From the NCBI GenBank assembly GCA_005879255.1, contig VBKY01000248.1, positions 1 through 17,081 on the forward strand: a stretch of 17,081 nt of DNA, in the 5' to 3' direction. Shown here in pieces: positions 14,169 through 17,081 of the stretch. This stretch comes from Deltaproteobacteria bacterium. Its GTDB lineage: Bacteria; Desulfobacterota_B; Binatia; UBA9968. The number at the start of each line of letters is the position of its first letter. The first letter of the stretch is position 1. Under the pieces are notes generated by a model that was given only the letters and a program-made list of their open reading frames with translations, was not told where the DNA came from and searched no databases. The position numbers were made by a program, and so were the translations under genes.

Positions 14169-14205
14169 CGGAGCCGCTGGTCGTAGTGACAGACCAGCGG
14201 CTCCG
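14169..14205 (-). terminator. Strong hairpin terminator between kinase and SOD genes
   Basis: A perfect 14-bp stem (CGGAGCCGCTGGTC with GACCAGCGGCTCCG) has a 9-base loop. It lies between the convergent kinase and superoxide dismutase genes. On the minus strand it is followed by TTGTTCCTTTATT, a T-rich tail, so it fits best as the SOD terminator. The plus strand lacks a T-run, so termination of the kinase message there is less certain. Confidence 0.7.
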
Positions 14206-14220
14206 ACTCGGGCGATCGCC

Positions 14221-14841
14221 TTACGCGACCGCGCGCACGGCGGCCGGCGTTATCAATCGACGGTGGACCGCTTCCCAGTCGACATTGCTGAAGAACGCCT
14301 CGATGTATTTCCCGCGTTCTGCCGGTTTGTAGTCGAGCAGAAAAGCATGCTCCCACACGTCCATCACCAAGAGCGGCTTAAAGCCCGATGGAACCCCATC
14401 TTGATGCAGAGCGATCCAATGATTGGATAATTTTTCGTTGACCGGATCCTGGTATAGTATCGCCCAACCGACGCCTCTCATCTCACCCACCGCGGCGAAC
14501 GCCGTCTTCCAGTTCTCAAAACCATCAAAGCATCGGTCGACAACTCGTTTGAATTCAGGCGACGGACTAGCGCGTCCTTTGGGCGCCAAATTCTCGAAAT
14601 AGTATTCGTGTAGCACCATGCCGCCGAACTCAAAACCTAAATGACGGGTCAACTCCGCATATGCGGGATCCAAGCCCGACGCTTTTTTCTTGTGGGTGAT
14701 TTCGGCGATCTGCTCCATCAGCAGGTTGGTATTTTTAACGTAGCCCTCGTAAAGAGCGAAATGCATCTTCAAAGTTTCGTCTGATATCCCCTGCAGTCCG
14801 CTGAGCTTAAATTGTTTGGCTTTGTAGGTAGATTGCGCCAT
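14221..14841 (-). CDS. Superoxide dismutase, Fe/Mn family
   Basis: A 206-residue cytoplasmic superoxide dismutase that converts superoxide to oxygen and hydrogen peroxide. The four metal ligands are present: His27 (LKMHFALYEGYV), His78 (MVLHEYYFENL), Asp161 and His165 (VMDVWEHAFLLDY). The length is typical, with a short C-terminal extension (LITPAAVRAVA). Iron or manganese use cannot be settled from these motifs alone. The ATG is preceded by GAAGGAGT. There is no signal peptide. It is monocistronic, with a strong hairpin just past its stop and a sigma-54-type site 45 bases before the start. Confidence 0.93.
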   Translation of the reverse strand: MAQSTYKAKQFKLSGLQGISDETLKMHFALYEGYVKNTNLLMEQIAEITHKKKASGLDPAYAELTRHLGFEFGGMVLHEYYFENLAPKGRASPSPEFKRVVDRCFDGFENWKTAFAAVGEMRGVGWAILYQDPVNEKLSNHWIALHQDGVPSGFKPLLVMDVWEHAFLLDYKPAERGKYIEAFFSNVDWEAVHRRLITPAAVRAVA

Positions 14842-14885
14842 TTTCCATACTCCTTCCTTCAGTAATCATTCAAAGATGTAATAGT

Positions 14886-14900
14886 GCAAACTCAGTACCA
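14886..14900 (-). promoter_or_regulatory. Sigma-54-type promoter of the SOD gene
   Basis: On the minus strand it reads TGGTAC-TGAGT-TTGC, with one -24 change and exact spacing. It lies 45 bases before the SOD start. It is divergent from the exact-consensus site at 15005-15019, with about 100 bases between them. Confidence 0.55.
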
Positions 14901-15004
14901 TTGCGGAGCGCTTTCTCCCAATTCTTGCGGCTATAAGAAACTGTTTTAATGTCTGATGGCAGAGCGAAGAAGCTCAACGACTGGCTCATTACTCACTGCA
15001 AACA

Positions 15005-15019
15005 TGGCACATCTGTTGC
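15005..15019 (+). promoter_or_regulatory. Sigma-54-type promoter in front of the USP remnant
   Basis: TGGCAC-ATCTG-TTGC is an exact consensus match. It shares the following bases TGTTGCG[T/C]TAT with the formate dehydrogenase promoter at 16008-16022. It now faces only a decayed universal stress protein gene. Confidence 0.7.
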
Positions 15020-15060
15020 GTTATCGCATAATGACTCTCGGCTAGGCTAATGGATTGCTG

Positions 15061-15354
15061 ATGAAAAACAAATGGTCAAGGCCAGTTGACGAATTGCGAA
15101 CCATCATGAATTTGCGGATTCTCACGAGGAGCCAAAGAAGAGCCGGATAGCGGGATCGAAACCACTTATTGTGCTGAGCCAGAGATCTCGTCGCAGAAAT
15201 CATCAAGGCCGCGCGCGACAACGAATGCGGCACAGTCATCGTCGGGGACACCACGCCTATCCATGGATTCGAGAGCAGTGTCATAAACACACGAGCGAAC
15301 AATTGGTGTCCGAATCCCCCAATGTGGCTGTTTGCGTAGTAAGCGAGTAGCCGG
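15061..15354 (+). pseudogene. Universal stress protein (UspA family), decayed
   Basis: The C-terminal half of a UspA-family protein is readable, but in more than one frame. From 15178 the frame reads ARDLVAEIIKAARDNECGTV then IVG. At the GGGG run 15244-15247 it must shift by one base to continue as HHAYPWIREQCHKHTSEQLV and SESPNVAVCVVSE, with a stop at 15352-15354. This follows the UspA order ARD..AEI...R...CGTIVVG, then the last helix and strand. A stop (TGA 15175-15177) precedes ARD in its own frame. The N-terminal ATP-binding strand with its Asp is not found; an ATG at 15061 opens only a 29-residue frame. The start coordinate is approximate. The gene is non-functional as given. Confidence 0.6.
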
Positions 15355-15367
15355 AGAGTTCAGTTTT

Positions 15368-15382
15368 TGGCCGTCACTTTGC
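15368..15382 (+). promoter_or_regulatory. Sigma-54-type promoter of the psiE-like gene
   Basis: TGGCCG-TCACT-TTGC has exact spacing and two changes in the -24 box. It is 122 bases upstream of the PsiE start and just past the stop of the USP remnant. Confidence 0.5.
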
Positions 15383-15504
15383 CGGCTCGAGCATAGCGGG
15401 TCTTGCGGTTCATGGATCGCTAAAACGGCTTAAAGGAAAAAAAACAGGTCACGTTCATGCTAAGCAATAGGCGATTCCACTAAAGCAATTGCCAATACTC
15501 CCAC

Positions 15505-15972
15505 ATGCAACGCTGGATCGCGGCAAGCTTCAGTCTCATCGAAGACATTGTTTATGTCGGTTTGGGACTTCTATTGGCTGGCGTCGCAATGGCCCTGCTG
15601 GTCACTGAAATCACTTATTTCATTCAATACATCTACGCGGGAGTGCTATCAGAAAATATTGTGATGCTGCTTGATCGAGTCCTGCTGATCATCATCTTTG
15701 TCGAAGTCTTATACACGGTGCAGGTTTCATTTCGTCAGCATGTCCTACAACCGGGACCATTCCTAGTAGTGGGACTCATCGCAGTGACCAGGCGAATTCT
15801 TGTCCTAACAGCGGAATTGCCAAAAATGGCCAAGGAAAATGAGACTCTCTTGCACAACGCTATTATTGAACTGGCTATGCTCACCGTTTTAATTCTCGCG
15901 TTGGTCACGTCTCTGCGTTTTATTCGCCCGAGCGACGTCAAATCAGCCGCGGAGGAGACTGTAGGAAAGTAA
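15505..15972 (+). CDS. PsiE-family membrane protein
   Basis: A 155-residue inner-membrane protein of the phosphate-starvation-inducible PsiE family (PF06146). Four hydrophobic helices are visible, at about 12-34, 51-72, 84-105 and 120-140. The family signature around VTRRILVLTAELPK follows helix 3. Its biochemical role is unknown; in Escherichia coli it responds to phosphate limitation and to cAMP. The ATG lacks a clear ribosome site. The stop lies 35 bases before the formate dehydrogenase promoter, so the two genes are probably separate transcription units. The name is used for the family only; regulation by phosphate is not shown here, and the sigma-54-type site upstream suggests a different control. 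Confidence 0.8.
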   Translation: MQRWIAASFSLIEDIVYVGLGLLLAGVAMALLVTEITYFIQYIYAGVLSENIVMLLDRVLLIIIFVEVLYTVQVSFRQHVLQPGPFLVVGLIAVTRRILVLTAELPKMAKENETLLHNAIIELAMLTVLILALVTSLRFIRPSDVKSAAEETVGK

Positions 15973-16007
15973 AAAGAAGAGTGAATGGCTCAGTATCACT
16001 TTGTCCG

Positions 16008-16022
16008 TGGCACACGTGTTGC
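16008..16022 (+). promoter_or_regulatory. Sigma-54-type promoter of formate dehydrogenase
   Basis: TGGCAC-ACGTG-TTGC is an exact RpoN consensus match, 86 bases upstream of the ATG at 16109. RpoN control of formate metabolism is well known: FhlA activates formate hydrogenlyase genes in Escherichia coli. A weaker GG/GC pair follows at 16052-16065. Confidence 0.75.
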
Positions 16023-16108
16023 GCTATGAAACCGCTTGACAAAGACACACAGGTACGTCTATTGCTGTCTATCTCTGCCTTTCCCGCACTGAGATTGGAG
16101 GTGGGTCC

Positions 16109-17081
16109 ATGGAAGTTTCCAGGCGTGACTTTCTCCGATTTTCTGCTGGCGCAGCTGGCGGCACTGCATTAGCAGGGCTTGCAGGATCCGGGGTCAATCT
16201 CGGACCGGTTGTTGCCCGAGCTCAAGAGCTACGAATCAAAAATGCCAAGGTAACACCCAGCGTCTGTCCCTATTGCTCGGTCGGCTGCGGGACGCTTATC
16301 CACACCATCGACGGCAAGATCGTTAACATCGAAGGCGATCCTCGTAGCCCGCACAACGAAGGGACTCTCTGTCCCAAGGGCGCCGCGATCTTCCAGCTCC
16401 ACGTTAACCCCAATCGCCCTATCCAGGTATTGCATCGCGCCGCTGGCGCGGCCGATTGGGAAGTGTGGGACCTCGAACGCGCAATGAGCCGGATCGCCGA
16501 ACTGGTCAAAAAGACACGCGACGAGACCTTCATCGAAAAGCTTCCCAACGACAAGCTCGTCAATATGACGCCCGCCATCTTCGCGTTAGGCGGCGCCACG
16601 CTCGAGATCGAATTCAATCATCTTTGCCAGAAACTCATGCGCGGTCTGGGAATAGTCGCCATCGAGAATCAGGCGCGGATATGACACAGCTCTAGCGTCC
16701 CCGGTCTGGGGACACGATTCGGCCGCGGCGCAGCAACTCTCTATCCCCGGAGCATGGCCGACTCCGACTGCATCGTCGTCATGGGATCCAATATGGCGGA
16801 GAACCATCCTGTCGCCTTTCGCTGGCCGATGAAGGCCAAGGTCGAGCACGGCGCCAAAATTATCCACGTCGATCCGCGTTTCACCCGCACCAGCGCAGTT
16901 GCCGATATTTATGCGCCGGTGCGCGCGGGGTCGGACATCGCCTTCCTGGGTGGTGTCATCAATTACGTCATCAACAGTGAGAAGTGGAACAAGGACCCGT
17001 TCTTCAAAACCTTCGTCGTGAACTACACAAATGCCGCAACGATCATCAACGATGATTTTAAGGACACCGAAGATTTAGACG
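16109..17081 (+). CDS. Selenocysteine formate dehydrogenase, catalytic subunit (5' part)
   Basis: The N-terminal 324 codons of a periplasmic formate dehydrogenase of the FdnG/FdoG type, which oxidises formate at a molybdenum or tungsten bis-MGD centre. Residues 4-10 (SRRDFLR) start a Tat signal. Cys53, Cys56, Cys60 and Cys88 form the CX2CX3CX27C iron-sulfur site (SVCPYCSVGC and TLCPKG). The frame meets TGA at 16682-16684, codon 192, then runs on without a stop as HSSSVPGLGTRFGRGAAT, DCIVVMGSNMAENHPVAFRW, KIIHVDPRFTRTSAVADIYA and VRAGSDIAFLGGVI to the window edge. This matches the family around its active-site Sec (FdnG Sec196, in the context ARV-Sec-H). GGAGGTGG precedes the ATG. Later domains and partner subunits lie beyond the window. 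Confidence 0.93.
16682..16713 (+). promoter_or_regulatory. UGA(Sec) codon and bacterial SECIS hairpin
   Basis: TGA at 16682-16684 is followed, after 12 bases, by a perfect 6-bp stem (GTCCCC 16697-16702 with GGGGAC 16708-16713) closed by the loop GGTCT (16703-16707). The GGUCU apical loop begins 18 bases after the UGA; as I recall the Escherichia coli fdhF element, it has the same loop at the same distance. In that system SelB binds the loop and delivers Sec-tRNA. Confidence 0.88.

Noticed and set aside
16051..16065. AGGTAC-GTCTA-TTGC as a second formate dehydrogenase promoter
   Set aside because: Two consensus changes, and an exact-consensus site lies 43 bases upstream.
16682..16684. TGA as the end of the formate dehydrogenase gene
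   Set aside because: Family sequence continues in the same frame to the window end and a SECIS-type hairpin follows at the right distance, so it is read as selenocysteine.
1..17081. CRISPR arrays, tRNA or rRNA genes, transposases
   Set aside because: No repeat-spacer pattern, no tRNA-like cloverleaf and no transposase or integrase motifs were seen on either strand.

Overview
The window looks like a stress and redox accessory region from a free-living Gram-negative bacterium of moderate GC content. Supporting signs are lipobox lipoproteins, a PsiE-type inner-membrane protein and a Tat-exported formate dehydrogenase. The gene mix would suit a soil or sediment Verrucomicrobiota, Acidobacteriota or Desulfobacterota member, but nothing here fixes the phylum.

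Layout. 118-1609: a leftward operon of a BON lipoprotein gene (broken by one missing base), a glycine-zipper stress protein, a 36-residue membrane protein and a second BON lipoprotein. 1834-2415: a leftward hemerythrin gene with its promoter and an upstream inverted repeat. 2416-4622: a gene-poor, partly decayed stretch with one of two paralogous small unknown proteins, a 59-residue protein and a dnaA scrap. 4623-6433: leftward isochorismatase-family hydrolase, a broken DUF6328-like gene and an SRPBCC protein. 6699-8842: rightward response regulator with a Cys/His tail, the second paralogue, a proline-rich ORF and an unknown 172-residue protein. 8920-11203: divergent F420-type oxidoreductase and CDF metal transporter. 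11394-14102: divergent PaaA-like di-iron protein and an APH/P-loop kinase. 14221-16022: superoxide dismutase, a decayed universal stress protein and PsiE. 16109-17081: the 5' part of a selenocysteine formate dehydrogenase whose apparent stop at 16682-16684 is a UGA(Sec) codon followed by a SECIS hairpin.

The main observation is regulatory. Eleven intergenic sites match the sigma-54 (RpoN) -24/-12 promoter with GG and GC at the exact family spacing. Nine read TGGC[A/C]-N6-TTGC and two read TGGTAC-N5-TTGC. Each points at the neighbouring gene or operon: BON/GSP operon, hemerythrin, SRPBCC, F420 oxidoreductase, CDF, di-iron protein, kinase, SOD, USP remnant, PsiE and formate dehydrogenase. Uniform base composition would give about 0.3 of the nine-site class by chance in this length. 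Two of the promoters, hemerythrin and SRPBCC, also carry a GTGTG-N9-CACAC inverted repeat at an enhancer-like distance upstream. I infer a sigma-54-driven stress or dormancy regulon packed into one island. Its content (USP, APH/P-loop kinase, hemerythrin, redox enzymes) resembles the mycobacterial DosR regulon but uses different promoter logic.

Several genes are degraded or frameshifted (BON, USP, DUF6328-like, dnaA scrap). Two of the breaks lie at short G runs, so assembly error is possible for those.
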